Source of the DNA: Chloroflexota bacterium
GTDB lineage: Bacteria; Chloroflexota; Anaerolineae; UBA4142
DNA: 35,420 nt
Direction: 5' to 3'
NCBI GenBank assembly: GCA_016223105.1
Contig: JACRPR010000017.1
Span: forward strand, 1-35,420
The notes beneath the pieces are model-generated. The model was not told the origin of the DNA. It saw only the letters and a program-made list of their open reading frames with translations, and searched no databases. Every line of letters starts with the position of its first letter. The first letter of the stretch is position 1. Of the stretch, positions 7,823 through 16,010 are shown in pieces. The position numbers and the translations under genes are program-made.

Positions 7823-9082
7823 CTAAGAGTACACACCGTACTCGCGCGTGGCGTCCACCCAGATTTTCACCAACTCAGGATCGGATTCGGAGATCGTCGT
7901 GCTCGGACCCATAATGAAACCGCCGCCCTTGCCCACGACCGCACACATTTTTTGCGTGTGTTCGCGAATTTGTTCGCGCGTTCCGCCCTGAAGCAAAGAA
8001 ACTGGAAAGCCGCCTTGAATGCACATCACGTCGCCTACCACCTCCTTCACCTTGAACATATCACTGCGATCAAATCGTCCGATCGTTTTTCCTTTGGGCA
8101 GTTCGCGCAGATAACTCAAACGTTGATCGTAGACGCCTTCGTAAAACACGGTCGGGATCACGCCGCCCTCGATCAATCCCAGGATCATTGCTTTGAACGA
8201 TTGCCAATAAAATGTTTCGAATTGTTTGATCGACATGAATCCGTCCGAGCCGCGATGCAAGGGAATACTGCAATACGGAATGCCGGTACGTTTCGCGGCG
8301 GACACGGCGAACTCGACGACGAGCGGAATCACTTTTTGCATCGCCGCCAATAATTTTTCGGGACGACGAAACATATCGAGCATAATGCCGCGCATCCCGC
8401 GCAATGTGTCGGACATGAAATCGAACGGCGCGGTGATGAGCGAGCTCGTGCCGAACGCGTTTGGGAATCCCAGGTCTTGCATGCGTTTTGAATTTACGCG
8501 CGCGATCGCGCCGAGTTGATCCACTTCTTTGCCGGCTTTGATCAACGCTTCGAGCGCGGCGATCACCGGCGGCGCGCTGAACGCGCGCAGACTGCGAATC
8601 GTGGTGTAGCCGAGCAACATTATCGGCAAGCGCGGCAATGATGCGAGACCCTCAAGTTCGCTGAACGCGCGCGGCAAAAACGTGCGGAGTGTAAAATCGG
8701 TGGGGTCGTCCAAAAACGCGTCGTACTCTTCCGCTTTCATATATTCGTCTTCGACGTACTGAAATGTGCCGTTCGCGTCGAGACCATAACCCGCCCATTT
8801 CGTTTGGCGATCACCGAGCGCGATGCTGGCGTGCGGCAAAAAGCCCAAGCCGGAAATAATGTCCGGCTCAAAGCGGAGCGCGCAGTGTTCCAAAAGTTCT
8901 TGCGCCTTGACGGGATTGCGTTCCAATTCCTGGTTTGTGATTCCGCCCAAGCGCGCGAGCATATATCCAAAATTCAACGCGATGGGGACACGATCCGGCA
9001 CGCGCAATTCGTACGCGGCTTGGACGCGCGCAGTGCGTTCGGCGAGTAATTCAGCGGGTGATTTCAATTTTGTCCCGTCCAT
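7823..9082 (-). CDS. UroD-superfamily methyltransferase
   Basis: A 419-aa protein of the uroporphyrinogen decarboxylase superfamily. Next to a corrinoid protein, members of this family act as corrinoid methyltransferases, not in haem synthesis. Visible family features are VPDRVPIALNFGYMLARLGG near the N-terminus, PFDFMSDTLRGMRGIMLDMF in the middle, and the C-terminal VFYEGVYDQRL, FDRSDMFKVKEVVGDVMCIQGG and GFIMGPSTTISESDP segments. The HxC zinc motif of MtaA/MtbA is not seen, and the potential metal ligands appear to be E and C in the C-terminal half. The start codon overlaps the 3' end of the corrinoid gene by 19 bases, implying translational coupling. The methyl donor or acceptor is unknown; aryl methyl ethers would fit the aromatic setting but that is inference. 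Confidence 0.9.
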   Translation of the reverse strand: MDGTKLKSPAELLAERTARVQAAYELRVPDRVPIALNFGYMLARLGGITNQELERNPVKAQELLEHCALRFEPDIISGLGFLPHASIALGDRQTKWAGYGLDANGTFQYVEDEYMKAEEYDAFLDDPTDFTLRTFLPRAFSELEGLASLPRLPIMLLGYTTIRSLRAFSAPPVIAALEALIKAGKEVDQLGAIARVNSKRMQDLGFPNAFGTSSLITAPFDFMSDTLRGMRGIMLDMFRRPEKLLAAMQKVIPLVVEFAVSAAKRTGIPYCSIPLHRGSDGFMSIKQFETFYWQSFKAMILGLIEGGVIPTVFYEGVYDQRLSYLRELPKGKTIGRFDRSDMFKVKEVVGDVMCIQGGFPVSLLQGGTREQIREHTQKMCAVVGKGGGFIMGPSTTISESDPELVKIWVDATREYGVYS

Positions 9083-9693
9083 TGTTGCGCGAGCGCGACT
9101 GCCGCCATCGCGTCTTTGCCAAACGCGTCTGCCCCGGCAAACACGCGCACATGATCGTCAATCGTACCGCCGCCGATCATAATTTTGATTTGATCGCGCA
9201 AGCCCGCCGCGCGGATCGCATCAATCGTTTGTTTCATCGCGGCGAATGTTACGGTGAGGAATCCGCTCAACGCGACCACATCCGGTTTGACCTCCGCGAT
9301 CTTTTGCACGAATTTTTGCGGCGGCACATCCACGCCTAAATCGTGAACCTCGAATCCATTCACGTCGAGCATAAACACGACCAGGTCTTTGCCGATGTCG
9401 TGAATGTCGCCCTTGACCGTGCCGATGAGCACCTTACCGTGTTTTTGGATTTCGCGCGCGTGGTGCATGTGCGGCTTGACCAGGTCGGAAATTTGCTTGA
9501 GCAGATCACCGGCAAGAATCAGTTCCGGCAAAAAGTATTCGCCATGTTCAAATTGCTTGCCGACGATCTCCATCGCCGCGCGACAATCGTCGAGAATCGT
9601 CGTCGGATCGGTGTGATCATCGAGCAATTGTTTGACGCGCGCGAGCGCATCCTGTTCGCGCATCTCTGCGATCATTTCGACCAGCGTGTCCAC
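9064..9693 (-). CDS. Corrinoid (B12-binding) methyltransferase protein
   Basis: A 209-aa methyl-carrying corrinoid protein of the MtaC/MtbC/MtmC type. Residues 1-85 form the helical cap domain. The Rossmann-like cobalamin domain follows, with the base-off motif GDIHDIGK (D96, H98, G101), where His98 is the expected lower cobalt ligand. The later SGFLT and MIGGG loops hold the nucleotide tail. It starts at GTG 9693 with AAGGAG upstream. It shuttles a methyl group between a substrate-specific methyltransferase and an acceptor. Only one methyltransferase gene (overlapping, downstream) is in the window, so a second one must be elsewhere or the UroD-like partner does both jobs. A corrinoid activase (RamA-like) is not seen. 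Confidence 0.95.
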   Translation of the reverse strand: MDTLVEMIAEMREQDALARVKQLLDDHTDPTTILDDCRAAMEIVGKQFEHGEYFLPELILAGDLLKQISDLVKPHMHHAREIQKHGKVLIGTVKGDIHDIGKDLVVFMLDVNGFEVHDLGVDVPPQKFVQKIAEVKPDVVALSGFLTVTFAAMKQTIDAIRAAGLRDQIKIMIGGGTIDDHVRVFAGADAFGKDAMAAVALAQQWTGQN

Positions 9694-9712
9694 TGCTATG
9701 GTCTCCTTGTAC

Positions 9713-9798
9713 TGTCATTGCGAGCGGTCTTTGCGAAGCAATCCCCAACTTGTCGCGCGGGGATTGCTTCGTCGCAAAAAACGCTCCTCGCAATGACA
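9713..9798. repeat. TGTCATTGCGAGC palindromic repeat, copy 3
   Basis: Third copy in the window of the 78-86 base palindromic repeat. It is nearly identical to copy 2 (7714-7799), including the TTGTCGCGCGGGGATTGCTT block. It lies between the ferredoxin-like subunit stop (9800) and the corrinoid gene start (9693). Its right end practically abuts the stop codon of the upstream gene. Confidence 0.9.
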
Positions 9799-9799
9799 T

Positions 9800-10306
9800 C
9801 TAGCTGTTTTTGTACCAGAGCAACAAACGACTAGCGCCAACTTGTTTCATCACGTCCGCGATATCGCCCGCGTAAATGCAATGACTCATACACGCGGCAA
9901 CACACGCGGGTTGTTTGCCCTTGTCCAAGCGATCCACACACAGATCGCATTTGTGCGCGAGTCCATTTGCCGCGTCGAATTGAATCACGCCAAACGGGCA
10001 CGCTTCCATACACATGCGGCACCCGTTGCAAATTTTCGCGTCGATCAACACGACGCCGTCCGCGCGGCGCGTGATCGCGTTTTCGGGGCACGCGTCTTTG
10101 CATTTCGGAATGTGGCAGTGCATGCAATGCGTAACCGTGTAACGCAATTGGCGTTTGCCTTCGATCACGCGAATCGGGTCTTCGAGTACCGCCGTCCATT
10201 TGGGTCCGACCGGCAAATTGTGTTCTTGCTTGCACGCGACCTCGCACGAAAAACATCCGACACACGCGACCGTGTCCACGGCAAGCGCGTATTCTTTGGC
10301 GATCAT
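9800..10306 (-). CDS. Four-cluster ferredoxin subunit (DmsB/PhsB-type) of a molybdo/tungsto-enzyme
   Basis: Electron-transfer subunit (168 aa) with four cysteine groups fitting four [4Fe-4S] clusters: CVGCFSCEVAC, CMHCHIPKCKDAC, CNGCRMCMEACPFG and CDLCVDRLDKGKQPACVAAC. This is the DmsB/NrfC/PhsB/PadC pattern. The start is the ATG at 10306, with GAGGAGG upstream. Its ATGA overlaps the stop of the catalytic subunit gene by four bases, so the two are coupled. The longer open frame to 10462 is antisense-like. No signal peptide and no membrane-anchor gene are present, so the pair looks soluble and cytoplasmic, delivering electrons to or from an unknown partner. Confidence 0.94.
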   Translation of the reverse strand: MIAKEYALAVDTVACVGCFSCEVACKQEHNLPVGPKWTAVLEDPIRVIEGKRQLRYTVTHCMHCHIPKCKDACPENAITRRADGVVLIDAKICNGCRMCMEACPFGVIQFDAANGLAHKCDLCVDRLDKGKQPACVAACMSHCIYAGDIADVMKQVGASRLLLWYKNS

Positions 10307-12423
10307 TTGCCCTCCTCGACGCGATCGATGTTGCACATCAACACGCGCAAATTCGTCGCGCCCATCGCTTGATCGTACCCTTTTGGATCGCTGTCGGTGA
10401 GAATGTTCGAATTCGAAACATCCCAACCATGATCCGGCGATTTCACTTCGGGGAACCACCAACCGTGTTGAATCGCGACGACGCGCGCATCGATCCCGGT
10501 CGTGAGTTTCGCGCGTTGTTTGATTCTGCCGCGCGGCGATTGGATGTAGACCCAGTCGCCTTCTTTGATCGAATGTTTCGCCGCCGTGTCGGGATGCAAT
10601 TCGACAATCGGATCGGGATGGAGTTCGCGCAACCAGGGCACCATGCGATGCTCCGAGTGGAAAAAAACCGGCGTGCGTGCGCCTGTGATCAAAATGTACG
10701 GATAATCGCCGGTCATATCGGGGCGGCTGACCGGGCTTTCGGGAATTTCTTGATAGCGGGGAAGCGGATCGTATTTCAGTTCCGCGAGAACGGTCGAATA
10801 AAATTCAACTTTGCGCGTCGGCGTCGAAAATCCTTTTTGCTCGTGCTTGCGATACGCGACGGGTCCGCGCAAGAACGGCATCTCTTTAACATCGTCCCAT
10901 TTCAATCCGGCGGGTTTGAGAATTGCGTCGAGATCGCCTTGGATATTTTCTTCCCAATCTTCTTGCCCCACGCGTTTGCCGAGTTCGTGGAAAATTTCAA
11001 AATCGGATTTGCACTCGCCGATCTGCACGATTTTTTTGCGCGGAAAAATGTAACCGTGCCGAAAGAAAAATCCGCCGAGGTAATCCGCTTCGAGCCAGGT
11101 CGCGGCGGGCAGAACAATGTCCGCGAGTTCGGCAGTTGGCGTCATGAAAAAATCGGAGACGGTGAGAAATTCGACCGCGCTCAACGCGCGATGCACTTCG
11201 CGCGCGTTCTCACGCGTAACAACCGGGTTCGATCCGTGAATCAACACCGCCTTGACCGGGTATGGTTGTCCGGTCAGGATCGCGTTCCACACCATCTTGG
11301 GCGTGATGACATTGATGCGCGCCGCGAGCCGGAAAATATCGCCGCCGAGCATTTTGGCGCGCTGTGCATCGGTGAGCGCGTCGTGCTTGGCGAACTGTCC
11401 AATGTTCTGCGCTTTCGGCGGCGTGTAAAACACATTGCCGCCTTTCGCGTCGAGATTGCCAGTCATTGCGAGGAGATAAATCAGCGTGCGATCGTTGTCA
11501 ATGCAATTGATGGATTGTTCAATCGCGACGCCCCACTGAATCGCCGATGGTTTTGTTTGCGCGAACAAGCGCGCGGCTTGCCGGATTTTTTCTTGCGGAA
11601 CCCAGGTGATCTGTTCAACCTGGTCGAGCGGATATTCGCGCGCGCGTTTGCAAAATTCATCCCAGCCGTGAATATATTTCGCGACAAATTCCTTGTCGTA
11701 CAATTCTTCTTGGATGATCACGTTCGCGATGCCAAGCATCAGCGCGGTGTCGGTGCCAGGTCGCAATTGCAACCACACATCCGCGCGTCCCGCGAGATAC
11801 GTGAGGCGCGGATCCACGACGATCAATTTCGATCCTTGTTTCAACACGCGCATTAAATTTTCGCCGGTGTATTCGTCCGCGTTATTCCAAACAATGTTAC
11901 TGCCCCACACGATCACGCATTGCGGATCGCCTTCGTAATCCACAATCGGCAATTTGCCGCAGACCGCAAGCGCGATCGCGACGCGCGACAGATAGCACAT
12001 ATACCCCGCGCCCATCACGTTCGGCGTGCCGAGCAAATTCGCAAAGCGCGACAGAAACGATTCAAATTCGCGCGAGGTGCCTTGCGCGAGGACGATGGAC
12101 TCCGCGCCAAACTCGGCTTTATACGCGTAGATATTCTGCGCGATCGTGTCGAGCGCTTCGTCCCAGGTAATGCGTTCCCACTTGCCTTCGCCTCGTTTGC
12201 CCGCGCGCTTGAGCGGATAGTGCAAGCGGTCGGGATGATAAACGAGTTGTTTGAACGCGAGCCCTTTACTGCACAACGATCCATGATTCGTCGGAAAATC
12301 CGGGTCGCCTTCGATCTTGTCAATGACGCCATCTTTAACCGTGACCAGGACACCGCAACCGCCGTGACAACCGCGACAATTGCTTTTCACGATTTTTTCT
12401 TCATTTGCGATTGGTGTGATCAT
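10303..12423 (-). CDS. Molybdopterin (Mo/W-bisPGD) oxidoreductase, acetylene hydratase/PadB-like group
   Basis: Catalytic subunit (706 aa) of the DMSO reductase superfamily. The N-terminal [4Fe-4S] site is C16-x2-C19-x3-C23-x27-C51. The conserved LVYHPDRLHYPLKR and WERITWDEALD segments follow, and Cys143 (GAGYMCYLSR) sits where the metal ligand is expected. The C-terminal bisPGD domain (VYIQSPRG, WWFPE) is complete. There is no Tat signal, so it is cytoplasmic. The spacing resembles acetylene hydratase (W-ligand Cys141), but that enzyme's catalytic Asp13, directly after its second cluster Cys, is replaced here by His20, so acetylene hydration is not supported. An oxidoreductase such as the PadBC type (phenylacetyl-CoA oxidation) would suit the context and the ferredoxin partner, but this is not shown. 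Start ATG 12423 has GGAAGGA upstream. Confidence 0.9.
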   Translation of the reverse strand: MITPIANEEKIVKSNCRGCHGGCGVLVTVKDGVIDKIEGDPDFPTNHGSLCSKGLAFKQLVYHPDRLHYPLKRAGKRGEGKWERITWDEALDTIAQNIYAYKAEFGAESIVLAQGTSREFESFLSRFANLLGTPNVMGAGYMCYLSRVAIALAVCGKLPIVDYEGDPQCVIVWGSNIVWNNADEYTGENLMRVLKQGSKLIVVDPRLTYLAGRADVWLQLRPGTDTALMLGIANVIIQEELYDKEFVAKYIHGWDEFCKRAREYPLDQVEQITWVPQEKIRQAARLFAQTKPSAIQWGVAIEQSINCIDNDRTLIYLLAMTGNLDAKGGNVFYTPPKAQNIGQFAKHDALTDAQRAKMLGGDIFRLAARINVITPKMVWNAILTGQPYPVKAVLIHGSNPVVTRENAREVHRALSAVEFLTVSDFFMTPTAELADIVLPAATWLEADYLGGFFFRHGYIFPRKKIVQIGECKSDFEIFHELGKRVGQEDWEENIQGDLDAILKPAGLKWDDVKEMPFLRGPVAYRKHEQKGFSTPTRKVEFYSTVLAELKYDPLPRYQEIPESPVSRPDMTGDYPYILITGARTPVFFHSEHRMVPWLRELHPDPIVELHPDTAAKHSIKEGDWVYIQSPRGRIKQRAKLTTGIDARVVAIQHGWWFPEVKSPDHGWDVSNSNILTDSDPKGYDQAMGATNLRVLMCNIDRVEEGK

Positions 12424-12438
12424 TGCATTTCCTTCCAG

Positions 12439-12486
12439 CCCCCACCCTGCCCTCCCCCGCACGGCGGGGGAGGGTTGGGGTGGGGG
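12439..12486. repeat. C-rich/G-rich imperfect inverted repeat
   Basis: The spacer between the GRE 1 stop and the oxidoreductase start holds a run CCCCCACCCTGCCCTCCCCC followed by its near complement GGGGGAGGGTTGGGGTGGGGG. On the minus-strand transcript it folds into a long hairpin with a short loop. It could act as a barrier that lowers expression of the genes after the GREs, or be a dispersed repeat. No T-run follows. Confidence 0.8.
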
Positions 12487-12495
12487 CGAGTGACG

Positions 12496-14985
12496 TCACG
12501 CAAACTCATGTTCCATTCGCTGAATAATATCTTCCTGGATGCGTTTGGACAGTTGCACAAAGTACGCGCTGTAGCCCGCGACGCGCACAACCAGGTCGCG
12601 ATGTTTTTCGGGATGTTTCTGCGCGTTGAGCAAGAGCGCGCGATTGACGACATTGAATTGCACTTGCTTGCCGCCGTAATCAAAATAGGTTTTGATCAGC
12701 GACGCGAGTTTATTGAGGTCTTCATTTCCTTTGAGTGCGGAGGGATGAAATTTCATATTGAACAATGTGGACTGGTACGGAATTTGATCGATCATCATCG
12801 CGCTTCGAATGAGCGCGGTGGGACCGCACATATCGCGACCTTGCGCCGCCGACATTGTGCCGTCCGCGAGATTTTCGCCGGCGTAACGACCGTCCGGCGT
12901 CGCGCCGGTCAACGCACCGCCCGGTCCGTACGAAGTGATCGAAATGCCGGCGGGCTTCATCGTGCCGCCAAAAATTGTGGGAAACGTTGCCGATGTCTCC
13001 GCCCAGAATTTGTAGAGATCGGCGGCAATCGAATCTACGAACGGATCACCGTTGCCGTACTTGGGCGCGCGCAGACACAATTTATGAATCGCGGCGTACC
13101 CTTCCCAGTTTGCGTCGAGCGCGGCTTTTAATTCGCGCGCGGAAATTTTCTTTTCGTCGAAAACCAGGCGCTTGATCGCCGCGAGCGAATCCGCGACGTT
13201 GATCATTCCGACGACGTTCATACACGATCCATTTTCGAACGGCATCGCGCGATCAAGCGCATCCTTGCCCACCTTGATCGCGTCCACCATCAACGCGGAA
13301 TGAATCGCATCGGGAAACAATTCGCGTTGCGCTTGCAAAAGAATGTTGTGCTCTTCGGCGGCAAGCCCCATAAAAAATTTCATCTGCGTTTTGTACGCGT
13401 TCAGCAGATCGTCAAACGTTTCAAAATTCGCAAACTCGCCGGTGGGCAAGCCGAGTTGTTTGCCGGTGCGCGGCTCGATGCCATTGTTCAACGTGATTTC
13501 CAAAACGAGCGGCGCGATAAACATGCCAAACGCGTTGATGCGCGATTTGCCCGGCAGGTTCACATCGAGACAACCGGCGAGCGCGTAATCGCGCGCCTCG
13601 CGCAGTGGCACGCCCTGGCTCACAAGATAACCGATGTACGAATCGTCCGACACGAGTGCGGGCATTCCGATCCCGGTTCTGATCAGTTCAAGCGCTTTCA
13701 TCAACAACGGTTCGGGTGTGCCGTTATGCACGCGCAAGGTGATTGTATGATGCGGCGTGCGACAGCGGTACGCGGCTTCGAGAATGAGATACGATAAATC
13801 ATTCGTCGCCTCATCGCCGTCCGGCGTCACGCCGCCGATGACCCAGTTGTGCCAGCGCGCCAACCCCGACCATTTTTCGCGTTGCGCTTTGCCGCCGCCG
13901 ACAAAATTAAATTGCATCACTTTGATTCGCAAGCAAATCAATAATTCAAGCGCCTGCTCTTCCGTGATGCAACCATCGGCTTTATCTTTTTTGTAGAACG
14001 GAAACATAAATTGATCAAAGCGACCGCCGGGCGCGGTGCCTTGCGCGATCATCATCCAGATCAACCAGAAGGATTGCATCGCTTCGCGAAATGTGCGCGC
14101 GGGATTCGCGGGAACCCACCGGCACGTTTCCGCGATCTGTTCCAATTCTTTTTTGCGCGTCGCGTCCGTTTCGCGCGATGCCATTTCTTCTGCGAGATCC
14201 GCGAAACGATTTGCGAGCCGGACAATCGCGGTGTGCGTGATGATGACCGCGTTGAGGAAATCGGCTTTTTTGATCGCGTCCGCGCTGTTGAAACGAAGCG
14301 TTTTCAATTCCGCTTCCGCGTCCGCGATTGTTTTGTTGAGACCTTCGTACAAAACTTTGGCATAGTCAACAACGATCAAACTCTGTCCCAGCCCCAAGCC
14401 CCAACCGACACCCGCCGCGCCGTGCCCGCGTCCCTGGTTTTTCTTTTTCCACGGCGGAAGCAAAATGCCGGATTGAATAAAGGGCCACAGCCGTTCGTCG
14501 TCGTAAAACTGTCCCATCCGTTCTTCGAGCGTACGATTTTTACCGACCCAGTATTCGTCGAGCGCGCGCAGTTGCGTTTCGTCTTCATCCGAAATTTCAA
14601 ACGTCGTTTGTTTCAAATCGTCGAGGTCTTCTTGGAGCCACGTTGGTCCAAGCGAACCGGCTTCCATTCCCATCGGTTTGCTCGCGACGTTGCCGACGAT
14701 CAGTTCGCCGTCCTCGATGAAAATCGTTTTGTGATCGAGATAGTGCGCGGTCGCTTTGGCGCGGCGCAAAATCGGCGGATCACCTTCATGCGCGCGATAC
14801 GCTTCGATCACGAGGCGCGCCTTTTCGATGCAGAGCGGATATTTCGCGACGTTCAACGCGCGGCGCAATTTCTCGATGCGCGGATTGATTTGATTGCGCG
14901 GCGCGATGCCGGCGATCATTTGTGGATCGAAATGATCGGTTGGTTTTAGAAACGGAAATGTTTTTTCCAAAATTGGCGTTGTCAT
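12496..14985 (-). CDS. Glycyl radical enzyme (PFL/GRE superfamily), copy 1
   Basis: An 829-aa oxygen-sensitive radical enzyme. The N-terminal PFL domain contains IFIEDGELIVGN (residues 88-99), and GRFDQFMFPFY lies mid-protein. The thiyl-radical site GCLDVN gives Cys472. The C-terminal glycyl loop VRVAGYSAYF gives Gly804 as the stored radical. The residue two after the Cys is Asp474. Dehydratase, choline lyase, sulfonate lyase and arylacetate decarboxylase GREs have Glu there, and PFL has CC. The substrate is therefore unassigned. I chose ATG 14985 over the longer frame because the upstream 34 residues come from a repeat and the start then matches copy 2. The activase gene is directly upstream. 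A small subunit of the HPAD or BSS type is not present. Confidence 0.94.
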   Translation of the reverse strand: MTTPILEKTFPFLKPTDHFDPQMIAGIAPRNQINPRIEKLRRALNVAKYPLCIEKARLVIEAYRAHEGDPPILRRAKATAHYLDHKTIFIEDGELIVGNVASKPMGMEAGSLGPTWLQEDLDDLKQTTFEISDEDETQLRALDEYWVGKNRTLEERMGQFYDDERLWPFIQSGILLPPWKKKNQGRGHGAAGVGWGLGLGQSLIVVDYAKVLYEGLNKTIADAEAELKTLRFNSADAIKKADFLNAVIITHTAIVRLANRFADLAEEMASRETDATRKKELEQIAETCRWVPANPARTFREAMQSFWLIWMMIAQGTAPGGRFDQFMFPFYKKDKADGCITEEQALELLICLRIKVMQFNFVGGGKAQREKWSGLARWHNWVIGGVTPDGDEATNDLSYLILEAAYRCRTPHHTITLRVHNGTPEPLLMKALELIRTGIGMPALVSDDSYIGYLVSQGVPLREARDYALAGCLDVNLPGKSRINAFGMFIAPLVLEITLNNGIEPRTGKQLGLPTGEFANFETFDDLLNAYKTQMKFFMGLAAEEHNILLQAQRELFPDAIHSALMVDAIKVGKDALDRAMPFENGSCMNVVGMINVADSLAAIKRLVFDEKKISARELKAALDANWEGYAAIHKLCLRAPKYGNGDPFVDSIAADLYKFWAETSATFPTIFGGTMKPAGISITSYGPGGALTGATPDGRYAGENLADGTMSAAQGRDMCGPTALIRSAMMIDQIPYQSTLFNMKFHPSALKGNEDLNKLASLIKTYFDYGGKQVQFNVVNRALLLNAQKHPEKHRDLVVRVAGYSAYFVQLSKRIQEDIIQRMEHEFA

Positions 14986-15017
14986 TTTATTGCCCTTTAT
15001 CTTATGAACGCGTAGAA

Positions 15018-15082
15018 GTTGGACGCTGGATGTTGGACGTCGGAATGCATCCAACGTCCAACATCCAATTTCCAACATCCAA
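15018..15082. repeat. GTTGGA/TCCAAC inverted-repeat spacer
   Basis: The gap between the activase stop (15084) and GRE 1 start (14985) contains GTTGGACGCTGGATGTTGGA and then TCCAACGTCCAACATCCAA and a further partial repeat. The halves pair as a hairpin on either strand. This is non-coding spacer DNA of dispersed-repeat type. Confidence 0.7.
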
Positions 15083-15083
15083 G

Positions 15084-16010
15084 TCATCCACCCGCAATCG
15101 TCGTCAATCCAAACGATTCGAAAATTTTTTGCAATTCAAAAACGCGTTCATCGTTCGGCGGATCAATCGAAATGGATTGACTCGGTTTTTCGAGCCGCTC
15201 GTACTTGGCTTCGCCCAAACGATGGTACGGAAGCAAATGCACCTTGACCGAATCGCCCAATTCGGTCGCGATGAATTGCGCGGTCGCGCGCAAATTCGTG
15301 AGCGAATCGTTGAGACCGGGCGCAATAGGCACGCGCGCGAACATCGGCAGAGATAATTCGCGGACGATTTTTTTTGCGTTGTCCAAAATCAATTCATTCG
15401 AAACGCCGGTCAATTTTTTGTGCGCGCTTGGATCCATGTGCTTGAAATCGTACAGCACCAGGTCAACATTCTCAAGCACGCGCCGCGCCGAATCCCAGGT
15501 CGCGTAACCACAGGTGTCAATCGTCGTGTGAATCGCCGCGTCGCGACACAGTTTCAGTAAACTGATCGCGAATTGCGGTTGCGTCAACGGCTCGCCGCCG
15601 CTGATCGTCATCCCGCCGCCAGAACGTTGATAAAAAATCGCGTCGGCGGAAACTTGCTTGAACACTTGTCCCGCCGTCACGTATTTCCCCATAACATTGC
15701 GCGCGTCGTTCGGACACACTTGCGCGCACTCGCCGGATGTTTTGCACACCGCGCGATTCGTACGCGATTTGCCATCCACAATTTCAATCGCGTGTTCGGG
15801 ACAAACATCAACGCATTTGGCACAGCCCTGGCAACGCTCGGCGTTGAAAAATAATTCGGGACGTACCGCTTGCGATTCCGGATTTTGACACCACAGACAG
15901 TGCAGAGGACACCCCTTGAGAAAAACCGTCGTGCGAATTCCCGGTCCGTCGTGAATCGAATAATGTTGAACGTTGAAAATTACGCCGCGCGTGTCGCGCT
16001 CGTCGGTCAT
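15084..16010 (-). CDS. Glycyl-radical-enzyme activating enzyme (radical SAM)
   Basis: A 308-aa activase that uses S-adenosylmethionine and a [4Fe-4S] cluster to place the radical on the GRE glycine. The radical SAM motif CPLHCLWC (CxxxCxxC) is in GIRTTVFLKGCPLHCLWC, followed by a two-cluster ferredoxin insert (CQGCAKCVDVCP, then CKTSGECAQVCP) as in the larger GRE activases (not in the short PflA). Later family segments are GGGMTISGGEPL, TIDTCGY, DLVLYDFKHMD and HLLPYHRLGEAKY. The start ATG overlaps the GRE 2 stop as ATGA, so translation is coupled. It lies between two GRE genes and is the only activase here, so it presumably serves both. Confidence 0.95.
   Translation of the reverse strand: MTDERDTRGVIFNVQHYSIHDGPGIRTTVFLKGCPLHCLWCQNPESQAVRPELFFNAERCQGCAKCVDVCPEHAIEIVDGKSRTNRAVCKTSGECAQVCPNDARNVMGKYVTAGQVFKQVSADAIFYQRSGGGMTISGGEPLTQPQFAISLLKLCRDAAIHTTIDTCGYATWDSARRVLENVDLVLYDFKHMDPSAHKKLTGVSNELILDNAKKIVRELSLPMFARVPIAPGLNDSLTNLRATAQFIATELGDSVKVHLLPYHRLGEAKYERLEKPSQSISIDPPNDERVFELQKIFESFGLTTIAGG

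Noticed and set aside
10369..11856. 495-aa open frame on the plus strand
   Set aside because: It is antisense to the molybdopterin oxidoreductase, has no family motifs, and arises from the CGCG-rich codon use that keeps opposite frames open.
11920..13131. 403-aa open frame on the plus strand
   Set aside because: It runs antisense across the oxidoreductase, a spacer repeat and the end of GRE 1, so it cannot be one gene.
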